Assembly: GCA_017517805.1 (NCBI GenBank)
Contig: JAFWYD010000041.1
Span: forward strand, 1 to 34,556
Origin: Akkermansia sp.
GTDB taxonomy: Bacteria > Verrucomicrobiota > Verrucomicrobiia > Verrucomicrobiales > Akkermansiaceae
Length of the DNA stretch: 34,556 nucleotides
Reading direction: 5' to 3'
Shown here: in pieces, positions 1 to 7,746 of the stretch
How positions within the stretch are numbered: the first letter of the stretch is position 1
Layout of the letters: the number at the start of each line of letters is the position of its first letter
Notes under the pieces: model-generated
Database searches by the model: none
What the model saw: only the letters and a program-made list of their open reading frames with translations
What the model was told of the DNA's origin: nothing
Made by a program: the position numbers and the translations under genes

Positions 1-169
1 ATCTATCGAGTATATCACACTTATGTGATAACTGCAAGAAAACTAGATTTTTACGATAATTCTTTCAGTGTAAATTCAAAGTAAATTTTCGCAAGCGGAA
101 TAACGAGTTTGTATGACACTTCTCAAATGCGTTTGCCCTGTTCACCAACGCCAGACGAATCAAATAATC

Positions 170-198
170 TTGACAACCCACTACGTAAAGAGTAGGCT
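170..198 (+). promoter_or_regulatory. Putative promoter of the envelope operon
   Basis: A perfect -35 box TTGACA (170-175) is followed after 17 bases by TAGGCT (193-198), a weak -10 that keeps only the T, A and final T of the consensus. It would start transcription near 205, about 50 bases before the first gene. A small hairpin, AAGGAG at 210-215 with CTCCTT at 223-228, would form at the 5' end of the mRNA. Confidence 0.4.
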
Positions 199-255
199 GT
201 GTGCGTATCAAGGAGGTAGCAGCTCCTTATCCATTTCATACCGTTTCAACGATAC

Positions 256-1005
256 ATGCCCGATTTTTCCACGACGAGCACGGATGCAACATGGCCAGTA
301 CTGACCACGGAAAGCATTCTTGAAATGCACAGGGCAGACACGCCCTCTGCCCCCGTGCCGCTTTGGTTATCGTGCGGGAGCATACTGACTCTGGTACTCA
401 ATGTGGTGCTGCTCATCTTTTATCAGCACAAAAACAGCGAGGCACAGACCAGGATTTCAGCTGCGGAAATTGTATTGAAGGAAGAAGCGGGCAAAGCAGC
501 AACTTTGGAAAGCCAATGGAACCTTGCCCGGACTGAGCACCAGCATCTCGTCGAGCTCAACCAGCTGGTAGATGAATACGCGGAGCTGAAAAGAACCTGG
601 CACACCCCCAGCACGGCCCGGGAGGGTACACCGGAACGCTTCATGCGGCAAAGCTCGCAGAATTATGCCAGAGCCGTCTCCCAGGGTGGGCGCCGCGCCC
701 GCACGCTCAGGTGGCTGTTCCTTCCAACAGTTACGGCAGAAATTGACGGTACCGGGGCGAACGGCCGCAGGGCGGTCGTAACAGAGCTGCTCCGCAAACA
801 CCAGCAGTACCAGGAGAAAGAAGTGCAGACCATTGCAATCAACGGAACTACAGCCATCATCGTCATGCGCTGCAAAGATGGTGAAACCTCCACCTACCTG
901 AAAGAAACGCTCGAATACCAAGGCTATTCGGTAATGAAGTGCAGCATCGAAACGATGCAGGAAAAACCGGAAATACCTGACGATTTCGGCATCTATTCAC
1001 TATAA
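256..1005 (+). CDS. Membrane-anchored coiled-coil protein, function unknown
   Basis: I do not recognise a family. The 249-residue product has a polar N-terminus, one hydrophobic segment at about residues 36-58 that should span the membrane, and an Ala/Glu/Gln-rich stretch (about 65-115) that looks like a coiled coil. The C-terminal 90 residues look like a small mixed alpha/beta domain. The ATG at 256 is used, but no Shine-Dalgarno sequence sits at the normal distance; the only AAGGAGG (210-216) is 40 bases upstream and inside a hairpin. A second ATG lies at 325. The gene is first in a run of five envelope-type genes (256-3462) that ends at one terminator, so co-transcription is likely. Function is not inferred beyond an envelope location. 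Confidence 0.7.
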   Translation: MPDFSTTSTDATWPVLTTESILEMHRADTPSAPVPLWLSCGSILTLVLNVVLLIFYQHKNSEAQTRISAAEIVLKEEAGKAATLESQWNLARTEHQHLVELNQLVDEYAELKRTWHTPSTAREGTPERFMRQSSQNYARAVSQGGRRARTLRWLFLPTVTAEIDGTGANGRRAVVTELLRKHQQYQEKEVQTIAINGTTAIIVMRCKDGETSTYLKETLEYQGYSVMKCSIETMQEKPEIPDDFGIYSL

Positions 1006-1024
1006 CTCTCTCCCTCCATCCTCC

Positions 1025-1348
1025 ATGAAGTTCCGAAAATCGCATATCTGGCTTATCCTCCTCACCGTTGGCGGGCTCATGCTGCTGTTGCAGCTGGGCG
1101 GCATTGTGGGGGGCTACGACACAGAACTCATGAACCAGGCTATGGCGATAGAGGGAGAGGCGCAGAACACCGCCCACCAGCACAAAGTGACCCGGCAGCA
1201 ACTGGAACAGACAAAAGCAGAAACATTAGCACTCAGAAATAAGCTGCCCCGTCACGCTGCTCAGGCTCACTCTCCGCAAGCCATGAAGGAGGAAATCAAA
1301 AAGCGCATCGTGCGGCTTAAGGAACGGCTCCAGAAACGAAACCAATAA
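1025..1348 (+). CDS. Small single-pass membrane protein with coiled coil
   Basis: The product has 107 residues. After a short basic N-terminus (MKFRKSH) comes one hydrophobic helix at about residues 8-28, then a charged region rich in Gln, Glu and Lys that resembles a coiled coil, and a very basic tail ending in KRNQ. The layout (short cytoplasmic end, one membrane helix, helical remainder) repeats that of the preceding gene, from which it is separated by 19 bases. This suggests the two act together, perhaps as a heteromeric membrane assembly, but no family is recognised. Confidence 0.65.
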   Translation: MKFRKSHIWLILLTVGGLMLLLQLGGIVGGYDTELMNQAMAIEGEAQNTAHQHKVTRQQLEQTKAETLALRNKLPRHAAQAHSPQAMKEEIKKRIVRLKERLQKRNQ

Positions 1349-1366
1349 GCCAGCACGCCAAAAGCA

Positions 1367-2428
1367 ATGCCTTCACTATTCAACAGAAACCTTTGTTGCA
1401 TCGGTCTGCTGACTATTGCCAGCGCGACAGAGGCATGGAGCACCCAGGCTCCTGCTACTCTCGACAACGCCCGAATTCTCATTGAAAACTCATCAGGCAC
1501 CGGTGCACCATTCCGTAAAACTATCATGATTGGCAGGTTGCTACCTGTGGGTACCAGCAGCCATGAATTCCACGAAGGTCTCGGATTGCCGGCCCCCTCA
1601 CTCATATCCGATGAACACAATGAAGTCGTCATCTCCGATTTTGCCTACGGGACCAGACAAATAAACGGAGAACCTACTGAAAACGCCTACCTCTATTTCA
1701 CCTATAAGATTCCTGGTAGCCAGAAGGTATTTGATTTTGATTTCAACGCACCCTTCAACGCTGAAGAAACCAGCGGTGACCTGGAATACAACATCCGCTT
1801 CACCCACAAGCGCCGCGGAGTCATTTACGGCACCATCCGCGGCTGGGAAGCCCCGCAGGACAATGATGGCGACCTGGTAGAAAACACCTACGACATTCAG
1901 ATTACCTTCGATGGAGATGATACGCAGACCGAGGATTCCCTTTCTGAAGAAATACTGAAACAGCAAAAAGAAGCCTTCCTTGAAAATGGCTCTTTGAATC
2001 CGGAGTTCATTCACTGGGTGATTCTCCAGCGCTTCGAACAGATTGTCTCACCGCGTAGTTCTGCACAAGATTTTGAACCCATTTATGCCCGGCAGATCCA
2101 TGTACTCTCCAACAACAAAAAGCTGACCAGGGAGGAGATGACTCTCACGCTGACAACCTTCATGCGCAAATGCCCCACGCGCACCTTTGAAATCAAGAAG
2201 GTCGGCATCCGCAAGAGCGATATTCAGGTAGAGGCCGTCTACCTCTACATCGACAACTCAGGAAGGGAACATTTCGGACGCATCCTGCTGACCATGGGCA
2301 TCAACAAAAATGGCCAGATTTGTAAGGTTGATGAAAAGCGAACCAATAATGACACCCCGCTCGACTTATCAACCGGATACTCCCTATTCCACTACTCAGG
2401 CAAGCGGGAGTTCATTATCGTCAACTAA
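1367..2428 (+). CDS. Exported protein of unknown function
   Basis: The product has 353 residues with a plausible N-terminal signal peptide: basic start, hydrophobic stretch at about residues 9-20, and a cleavage region near ATEAWS (20-25). The rest is rich in beta-prone segments and acidic residues, without repeats, metal motifs or a catalytic signature I can identify. A Glu/Gln-rich helical segment lies near residues 190-215. The gene follows the small membrane protein gene by 18 bases and precedes a lipoprotein gene by 22 bases, so it is the middle member of the envelope operon. It is probably periplasmic; the activity is unknown. Confidence 0.7.
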   Translation: MPSLFNRNLCCIGLLTIASATEAWSTQAPATLDNARILIENSSGTGAPFRKTIMIGRLLPVGTSSHEFHEGLGLPAPSLISDEHNEVVISDFAYGTRQINGEPTENAYLYFTYKIPGSQKVFDFDFNAPFNAEETSGDLEYNIRFTHKRRGVIYGTIRGWEAPQDNDGDLVENTYDIQITFDGDDTQTEDSLSEEILKQQKEAFLENGSLNPEFIHWVILQRFEQIVSPRSSAQDFEPIYARQIHVLSNNKKLTREEMTLTLTTFMRKCPTRTFEIKKVGIRKSDIQVEAVYLYIDNSGREHFGRILLTMGINKNGQICKVDEKRTNNDTPLDLSTGYSLFHYSGKREFIIVN

Positions 2429-2450
2429 CATCCATAACACCCATTTTACT

Positions 2451-3071
2451 ATGAAAAATACACTATCACACTCAGCTGCAACACGCTGTATTGCCATAAT
2501 TACCGCCATGGGAGTGCTCGGCACCTCTATCTCCTCATGTTCCAACATGTCTGACTCAGCCCTGACCCAGACTCAAGGTGCTGCAGCAGGTGCTCTGAGC
2601 GGCGCTGCAGTAGGTGCCTTGATCGGCTACCTGGCCAAGAAAGACAGCAAGGGAGCCCTCATCGGCGCTGGTATTGGTGCAGGGGTCGGGTTGTTCGCCG
2701 GCTATTTCTACGGCTACAAAGTTGCCAGGGATAAAGAAGCTTATGCCACCCAGGAAGATTACCTCATGGCCAACATCGCCGCTCTTGACTCTCAGATCAC
2801 CTCTGCTAAAAACTACAATTCCCAGCTGCAACTCTCCATCAGCCTGCTGAAATCCACGAAATCCAAACTCACAGCCGCACAGCAGGCTAATATGAAAAAG
2901 GAATGTGACCACAACCTCTCCATGATTGACCAGAATATCAAACAGGCCGAGCTGGCCAGCCAGTCAACCGATGGTGATTCCGCTGCCAAGCTGCGCGATA
3001 AGATTAAGAAACTGAAAGCCGAGCGCAACAAGCTCTCTCAAGCCGCAGCAGATCTCAACAACTACACCTGA
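2451..3071 (+). CDS. Lipoprotein with glycine-zipper segment and coiled coil
   Basis: The start at ATG 2451 is chosen because it gives a proper lipoprotein signal peptide ending in a lipobox-like SISSC with the acylated Cys at residue 30; a start further upstream in the same frame would bury it. After the Cys comes a Gly/Ala-rich segment at about residues 42-85 with GxxxG-type spacing (AAGALSGAAVGALIG, GAGIGAGVG), which resembles the glycine-zipper domains of outer-membrane lipoproteins and can insert in a membrane. The C-terminal 110 residues are helical and charged, with heptad-like Leu and Lys patterns. The length is 206 residues. The role is unknown; location in the outer or inner membrane, facing the periplasm, is inferred. 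Confidence 0.75.
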   Translation: MKNTLSHSAATRCIAIITAMGVLGTSISSCSNMSDSALTQTQGAAAGALSGAAVGALIGYLAKKDSKGALIGAGIGAGVGLFAGYFYGYKVARDKEAYATQEDYLMANIAALDSQITSAKNYNSQLQLSISLLKSTKSKLTAAQQANMKKECDHNLSMIDQNIKQAELASQSTDGDSAAKLRDKIKKLKAERNKLSQAAADLNNYT

Positions 3072-3114
3072 TACTCCCCAAATCCTATTCATTAAAAACA
3101 CAATACTGCACAAC

Positions 3115-3462
3115 ATGACCAGGCCCCATCTCATAACCGTTTCCCTCGCAACGACTGCAGCCCTGCTCTGCTCCTGCGGCAGCACTACTGGCGACCCCCG
3201 CCAGGGTGGTCTTTTCGGCTGGAGTCAGGAGCAAGCCCTCCAACGCCAGCTGGAGCTCAAAACAATCGAAGCGGCCAAGAAGAACGAGCTCGCGGAAACC
3301 CAGAAAACCGGCGAATCCCTCCTGCAGAAGCAGATTAAACTGCTCAAGGAAATCAAAAAGCTCCAGGAAAAAGCCGAAGCCACCACTCAATCTGCCGAAA
3401 AGGACCGTCTCCGCGCTGAAATTGCAAAGCGCCAGAAGGAGCTTTCCAGTCTTGGCAATTGA
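3115..3462 (+). CDS. Small lipoprotein with coiled coil
   Basis: The product has 115 residues. The signal peptide ends in LLCSC, with two possible lipidated cysteines (19 and 21). The mature part is almost all charged helix (Lys, Glu, Gln, Leu), typical of a coiled coil. It follows the glycine-zipper lipoprotein gene by 43 bases and is the last gene before a strong hairpin terminator, so it closes the envelope operon. No family is recognised. A longish out-of-phase reading frame over the same bases is a shadow. Confidence 0.7.
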   Translation: MTRPHLITVSLATTAALLCSCGSTTGDPRQGGLFGWSQEQALQRQLELKTIEAAKKNELAETQKTGESLLQKQIKLLKEIKKLQEKAEATTQSAEKDRLRAEIAKRQKELSSLGN

Positions 3463-3487
3463 TTCCTAACTATCCATCTTACTAAAG

Positions 3488-3517
3488 GCGGGTCTGCGTA
3501 CACCAACGCAGACCCGC
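3488..3517 (+). terminator. Hairpin terminator after the envelope operon
   Basis: A perfect 12-bp stem (3488-3499 with 3506-3517) closes a 6-base loop and is followed by TGACTTTTCCCC. The stem is GC-rich. The T-run is short but present, and it lies 26 bases after the stop codon of the last lipoprotein gene. Confidence 0.8.
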
Positions 3518-3559
3518 TGACTTTTCCCCTCCAATCCCTGTCAGCGCACTATTATTTAC

Positions 3560-3588
3560 TTGACTCCACACTAGGGAGAACCTATACT
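3560..3588 (+). promoter_or_regulatory. Promoter of mreB and its leader
   Basis: TTGACT (3560-3565) and TATACT (3583-3588) are separated by exactly 17 bases, each matching the sigma70 consensus at five of six positions. This is one of the best promoters in the window. Predicted transcription starts near 3595, about 140 bases before mreB. Confidence 0.75.
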
Positions 3589-3594
3589 CCGCGT

Positions 3595-3704
3595 GGGTGC
3601 GTTCTAGCGACTCAAAAGCCCCCAGCCCCATGACTACCTGGAGTGCGAGCGGTTCATTCCCCTGAAAAGGAGGACCGGCCAGGCAGAAAGAAAGGCACGC
3701 ACCG
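3595..3704 (+). ncRNA. Candidate structured leader RNA upstream of mreB
   Basis: The transcript from the 3560-3588 promoter can fold into a closed element. GGTGCGT (3596-3602) pairs with ACGCACC (3697-3703). Inside, CCTGG (3637-3641) pairs with CCAGG (3679-3683), CGG (3650-3652) with CCG (3675-3677), and TCCCCT (3658-3663) with AGGAGGA (3668-3674, one bulged A), capped by a GAAA tetraloop. The nesting and the coincidence of the outer stem with the predicted start suggest a real RNA domain. I compared it by eye with SRP RNA, 6S RNA and tmRNA and found no match. It could be a 5' leader regulating mreB or a separate small RNA; no terminator follows before mreB, which favours a leader. Confidence 0.4.
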
Positions 3705-3736
3705 TATCACCCCCTCACATTCAGTTCACTTTTCAA

Positions 3737-4756
3737 ATGATGCAAATTTTTAAGAAAATCGCCCGTCTGTTCTCGTATGATATCGGGATAGACCTGGGTA
3801 CAGCCAATACACTGGTCTATATTAAGGACCAGGGCATTGTGCTGCGCGAGCCTTCCGTCGTTGCCATGAAGGGCGACAAGGTGAAGGCTGTGGGCGAGGA
3901 CGCCAAACGCATGGTGGGCCGCACGCCCGGCAGCGTGGTTGCCATCCGTCCCCTCAAGGAAGGTGTCATCGCCGACTTCGAGGTAGCGCACAACATGCTG
4001 CGCTACTTTATCAAACGCGCCTGCCAGGGCCGCAGCCTGCGCGGGCCGCGTATTCTCATTGCGCACCCCTCCGGTATCACCGAAGTGGAACGCCACGCTA
4101 TCGAAGAATCTGCCTACGAGGCTGGAGCCATCAGGGTTCAGCTCATTGAGGAACCCATGGCCGCAGCCATCGGCGTGGGACTGCCTGTTACGGAACCCGT
4201 GGGCAGCATGATCGTCGATATCGGCGGCGGCACCACAGAGGTAGCCATCATCTCTCTTTCCGGCATCGTCTATAGCCAATCTGAAAAGTGCGGCGGCGAT
4301 GCTCTGGACGAAACCATCACCCGCCACATGCTGGCGGCCCACAACTTGCTGGTGGGCCCCCGCACGGCGGAAGACATCAAAATCCGCGTCGGCTCTGCCC
4401 ACCCGCTGCAGCAGGAACTGCAGATGGAAGTGAAAGGTCGCGACCGCGGCACCGGTCTGCCCAAGACCGTCACCGTGCGCTCCGAAGAAATTCGCGAAGC
4501 GCTGCAGGACAAGCTCGATATCATCGTAAGCGCCATCCGGCAGACGCTGGACCACTGCCCGCCAGAGCTGGCCAGCGACCTGTACGACCGCGGTATCACC
4601 GTGGCCGGCGGCGGTGCCTTGCTGCGTGGGCTCAGCGACCTGCTGCATGAGCAGACAGGCCTGCCCATCATGATTTCTGAAGACCCGCTGAGCGCTGTGG
4701 CAGAAGGCACAGGCAAGTATCTTCAGGAAAACGATGACGTGTTTGAAGAGGAGTAA
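3737..4756 (+). CDS. mreB: Rod-shape-determining protein MreB
   Basis: MreB is the actin-like ATPase that forms membrane-bound filaments and guides the elongation machinery for peptidoglycan. The 339-residue length is normal. The phosphate-1 motif is clear near the N-terminus (DIGIDLGTANTLVYI), the phosphate-2 motif is VDIGGGTTEVAIIS, and the adenosine motif is GGGALLRGL near the C-terminus. The N-terminal MMQIFKKIARLF is an amphipathic helix of the kind that binds the membrane. Two adjacent ATG codons (3737, 3740) are both possible. Unusually, mreC and mreD do not follow; the next gene encodes an RNase E/G, which in many bacteria sits near the mre cluster. It has its own strong promoter and a long foldable leader. 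Confidence 0.95.
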   Translation: MMQIFKKIARLFSYDIGIDLGTANTLVYIKDQGIVLREPSVVAMKGDKVKAVGEDAKRMVGRTPGSVVAIRPLKEGVIADFEVAHNMLRYFIKRACQGRSLRGPRILIAHPSGITEVERHAIEESAYEAGAIRVQLIEEPMAAAIGVGLPVTEPVGSMIVDIGGGTTEVAIISLSGIVYSQSEKCGGDALDETITRHMLAAHNLLVGPRTAEDIKIRVGSAHPLQQELQMEVKGRDRGTGLPKTVTVRSEEIREALQDKLDIIVSAIRQTLDHCPPELASDLYDRGITVAGGGALLRGLSDLLHEQTGLPIMISEDPLSAVAEGTGKYLQENDDVFEEE

Positions 4757-4953
4757 GTCTGAGCATAGAACACCAACGGCTTAGCTGACTCCGCAATTCC
4801 AGCTCATCCCCCACCAGCACGGCACCGCACCACCTGCGGGGCCTCTGCGCAGCTTGATGGAAACTCGCGAAAAACAGCTGACTCTCTCCCCTCCGTTATA
4901 CCAGGTGAAAACAACTCCAACCTCAACCTAAAACTTTGTCTTTTATTTCTAAA

Positions 4954-6549
4954 ATGATTAATACCGTCAAACACTTCCTCGGGTTCGGCCAATGCAACCC
5001 GAGGGAGGGAACCACCATCGTCATCAACTCTGAAAAACTCGAGCGCCGCGTTGCCCTGCTGGAAGATGGCGTGCTCGAGGAATACAGCATTGAGCGTGAA
5101 GGAGAAGACAACATCGTAGGCGGCATTTTCAAAGGCCGCGTCAAAAATATCGAACCGGGCCTCAAAGCCATGTTCGTCGATATCGGCTACGAGAAAAATG
5201 CTTTCCTTCACTTCTGGGATGCCCTGCCCCTGGCGCTCGATTCCTCGCTCGAGGAAATCCAGCGCGAAGGCCGGCCCCGCAAAAAGCAGAAGAAAATCAC
5301 CAGCAAGGACATACCGGATATCTACCCCATCGGTTCCGAAATCATGGTGCAGGTAACCAAGGGGCCCATCTCCTCGAAAGGCCCGCGTGTGACCACCAAC
5401 ATCTCCCTGGCCGGGCGCTACATCGTGCTGATGCCCTTCACCGACCAGTTCGGTATCTCCCGCAAGATCGACGACCCGAAGGAACGCCAGCGCCTGCGCC
5501 AGATTGTGCAGAAGCTCAACGTACCGGAAGGCATGGGTATCATCATGCGCACGGTGGCCCAGGGACAGCGATTCCGCCACTTTGTGCGCGACCTGGCCAT
5601 GCTGCTCACCCAGTGGCGCGAGGTGGAAGAGAAGTTCGCCACCAATCCGGCTCCGCAGTGCGTCTACCGCGAGCCTGACCTCATCGAACGCACCGCTCGC
5701 GACTTCCTGACCGACAACGTGGATAACATCGTGTGCGACAACCTGGAAACAACCCAGCGCATGCAGGAAATCGCAGGCAAAATCTCCCGCCGTTCCAAGC
5801 GTCACATCCAGTACCACCAGTACCGCCAGCCCATTTTTGAGGAACTCGGCATTGAAAAGCAAATCAACGAAGCCTTCCAGCGCCAGGTGCTGCTGCCCTG
5901 CGGCGGATACCTCGTCATCGATGAAACCGAGGCCCTCATCGCAATCGATATCAACACCGGCCGCAACAAAGGCAACAAGGACCTGGATAAAACCATCCTG
6001 GAAACCAACCTGGAATCCGCCCGCGAAATTGCCCGACAGCTTCGCCTGCGCAACATCGGTGGCCTGGTCGTGGTCGACTTCATCGACATGCGCCACCGCA
6101 AGGACCAGATGGCCGTGTACAAAGCCATGAAGGATGCCCTGAAGCGCGATAAAGCCAAGACGCAGGTCATGCAGATTACGCCCATCGGTCTCATGGAAAT
6201 GACCCGCCAGCGCATCAACGAATCGCTGCTGGACTACGTGAACGACCACTGCCCGTACTGCCACGGCCGAGGCCGCGTAAAGAGCGTGATGACCATGAGC
6301 GTGGAAATCCAGCGTCAGCTGAAAGCCACCATCATGCGCTACCGCGAAAACGTGGGCGATATGATTGTGGTGGTAAACAGCGATGTGCTCAGCCGATTCA
6401 AGAACGAAGATGCCAAGCTGCTCATGGAGCTGGAGCGCCAGTGCGCCGGTCGCCTCATCTTCCGCAGCGACCCCTCCATCCACCGCGAGGCCTTCGCCAT
6501 CCTGAACCCGGCCAACAACAACAAGCCGCTCTTCCAGATTAATATGTAA
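4954..6549 (+). CDS. rng: Ribonuclease E/G family endoribonuclease
   Basis: This is a single-strand-specific endoribonuclease for rRNA maturation and mRNA turnover. An S1-type RNA-binding segment spans roughly residues 35-125 (GGIFKGRVKNIEPGLKAMFV). The DNase-I-like catalytic core carries the Mg-binding aspartates in LIAIDINTGR and VVVDFIDM, and the Zn-link CPYCHGRG lies near the C-terminus. At about 531 residues it lacks the long disordered scaffold tail of RNase E, so it is closer to RNase G or CafA. I chose ATG 4954; a TTG at 4936 in frame would add six residues. It lies 197 bases after mreB. The gap holds no ORF, and no clear promoter is visible. Confidence 0.93.
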   Translation: MINTVKHFLGFGQCNPREGTTIVINSEKLERRVALLEDGVLEEYSIEREGEDNIVGGIFKGRVKNIEPGLKAMFVDIGYEKNAFLHFWDALPLALDSSLEEIQREGRPRKKQKKITSKDIPDIYPIGSEIMVQVTKGPISSKGPRVTTNISLAGRYIVLMPFTDQFGISRKIDDPKERQRLRQIVQKLNVPEGMGIIMRTVAQGQRFRHFVRDLAMLLTQWREVEEKFATNPAPQCVYREPDLIERTARDFLTDNVDNIVCDNLETTQRMQEIAGKISRRSKRHIQYHQYRQPIFEELGIEKQINEAFQRQVLLPCGGYLVIDETEALIAIDINTGRNKGNKDLDKTILETNLESAREIARQLRLRNIGGLVVVDFIDMRHRKDQMAVYKAMKDALKRDKAKTQVMQITPIGLMEMTRQRINESLLDYVNDHCPYCHGRGRVKSVMTMSVEIQRQLKATIMRYRENVGDMIVVVNSDVLSRFKNEDAKLLMELERQCAGRLIFRSDPSIHREAFAILNPANNNKPLFQINM

Positions 6550-6560
6550 CCCAATCCTCC

Positions 6561-6594
6561 AACCGTGCGTCCTGCCCCACCAGGACGCACGGTT
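6561..6594 (+). terminator. Perfect inverted repeat after rng
   Basis: A 14-bp perfect stem (6561-6574 with 6581-6594) closes a CCCCAC loop, 12 bases after the rng stop codon. No T-run follows on the plus strand, so termination would be less typical; it may also protect the 3' end of the mRNA. Confidence 0.6.
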
Positions 6595-6607
6595 GAACAT
6601 CGCCACC

Positions 6608-7123
6608 ATGAAGAAGAAGATCCTGTTCATCATGCACCTCCCCCCGCCAGTGCATGGCATGAGCATGGTGTGCGAACAAATCCGGAACAACAAAGATATC
6701 AACAGCGAGTTTGAGTGCCGATACATCAACCTATCAGCCTCTCGCTCGGCAAAAGAGGTCAGCCAGTACGGTCCTCTGCAAATCGTCCGTAAATTATGGC
6801 GTTTCAGCGGGGCTCTGCTTCACACATTCTGGAAACTCCTGACATACCGTCCGGTCTGCTGTTACCTTTCCATCACCTGCCACGGCATCCCCTTTCTGAA
6901 AGATGCCCCCTTCGTATTGCTCTGCAAATTATTCCGCTGCCGGATCATCCTCCACCAGCACAACAAGGGGATGAAAAACTATGCTACCAAGCCCATTTAT
7001 CGGTTGTTGTTGTCACTTGTCTACCGCAACGCAACCGTAGTATTGCTTTCATGGCGGCTGTACGATGATATTTCTGCCATTGTACAACGCGAACAAGTAC
7101 GCATCTGCCCCAACGGTATCTAA
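6608..7123 (+). CDS. Glycosyltransferase, N-terminal fragment
   Basis: This is the acceptor-domain half of the split GT4 protein, with KKILFIMHLPPPVHGMSMV at the start, where the glycine-containing loop for the sugar nucleotide sits. It is 171 residues from ATG 6608 (a TTG at 6593 in the hairpin is less likely). It ends at a TAA directly after PNGI. On its own it lacks the nucleotide-sugar-binding domain. Confidence 0.55.
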   Translation: MKKKILFIMHLPPPVHGMSMVCEQIRNNKDINSEFECRYINLSASRSAKEVSQYGPLQIVRKLWRFSGALLHTFWKLLTYRPVCCYLSITCHGIPFLKDAPFVLLCKLFRCRIILHQHNKGMKNYATKPIYRLLLSLVYRNATVVLLSWRLYDDISAIVQREQVRICPNGI

Positions 7124-7127
7124 TCCC

Positions 7128-7682
7128 ATGATTCACTTCATCTACCTGGGCAATCTGCTCATCGAAAAAGGGCCGTACGAGCTTCTGACCGCATGCCGGC
7201 TTCTTCACCAGCGAGGTGTTGACTTTCACTGCCACCTCGTTGGTGCCCCAACTGCAGAAATCAGCTTCGAAGACATAGAGCAACGCATCGCAGCGCACGG
7301 CTTGCAGCAAGTCGTCACCCTGCATGGTGCCCGCTATGGGGCAGAAAAAGACAAGCTGTTGCAACTGGCAGATGCCATGGTATTTCCCTCATACTACCAC
7401 AATGAATGCTTTCCCCTGGTGCTGGTGGAAGGCATGCAGCATTCTCTCGCTCTCATCTCCACCACCGAAGGTGCCATTCCCGACATCATCCCCGATGACA
7501 ACAGTATTGGCATACTCGTGAACAAACAAGATGCTGCAGCCCTCGCAGATGCCATGCAACGCCTTGCAGATGAACCCGAAATAACACGGCAAATGGGAGA
7601 AGCAGCCTATAAGCACTACTTGGAGCATTACACGGAAAGCGCCTTCATCAACCGCCTCGCCTCCATTCTTCGCGAAGCATAA
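7128..7682 (+). CDS. Glycosyltransferase, C-terminal fragment
   Basis: This is the Glycos_transf_1-like domain of the split GT4 protein, 184 residues from ATG 7128. The E-x7-E-type donor motif appears as NECFPLVLVEGMQH, followed by a Gly-containing loop and the usual C-terminal helical segment (ALADAMQRLADEPEITRQMGEAA). It has no N-terminal domain and starts four bases after the stop of the N-terminal fragment. Confidence 0.55.
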   Translation: MIHFIYLGNLLIEKGPYELLTACRLLHQRGVDFHCHLVGAPTAEISFEDIEQRIAAHGLQQVVTLHGARYGAEKDKLLQLADAMVFPSYYHNECFPLVLVEGMQHSLALISTTEGAIPDIIPDDNSIGILVNKQDAAALADAMQRLADEPEITRQMGEAAYKHYLEHYTESAFINRLASILREA

Positions 7683-7708
7683 TCCTCTTCACCTGCATTT
7701 CTTTTATC

Positions 7709-7737
7709 TTGATTTGCCTGCCAGCATCAGCTAGAAT
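7709..7737 (+). promoter_or_regulatory. fabG promoter
   Basis: TTGATT (7709-7714) and TAGAAT (7732-7737) are 17 bases apart. The -10 ends 9 bases before the fabG ATG, so transcription would begin only about 2-3 bases upstream of the start codon. Confidence 0.65.
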
Positions 7738-7746
7738 GATGCTACT

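Larger units (their letters stand above)
6608..7682 (+). pseudogene. GT4-type glycosyltransferase split by a frameshift
   Basis: Two consecutive frames together make one GT-B glycosyltransferase. The first (6608-7123) carries the N-terminal half and ends at PNGI, the phrase that normally links the two Rossmann domains. The second (open from 7065, with a usable ATG at 7128) carries the C-terminal donor-binding half, beginning MIHFIYLGNLLIEKGPYELL and including the conserved FPSYYHNECFPLVLVEGM region. The frames overlap between 7065 and 7123, so one small indel there would fuse them. Intact family members usually have more residues between PNGI and the FxYLGN strand, so a short deletion is likely too. 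The whole is probably inactive unless the halves assemble or the shift is a sequencing error. Confidence 0.7.

Noticed and set aside
13..30. TATCACA-CTTA-TGTGATA inverted repeat at the left edge
   Set aside because: It resembles a CRP site only if the half-sites are swapped, and nothing upstream is visible, so no function is claimed.
3595..3704. SRP RNA, 6S RNA or tmRNA
   Set aside because: The conserved SRP domain IV sequence, the 6S central bubble pattern and a tmRNA tag or tRNA-like ends could not be found; it is reported only as a candidate structured leader.
4804..6729. 641-codon reading frame antisense to rng
   Set aside because: It mirrors the codon bias of the strongly supported RNase E/G gene, and its product is full of His, Val and Asp runs without any domain.
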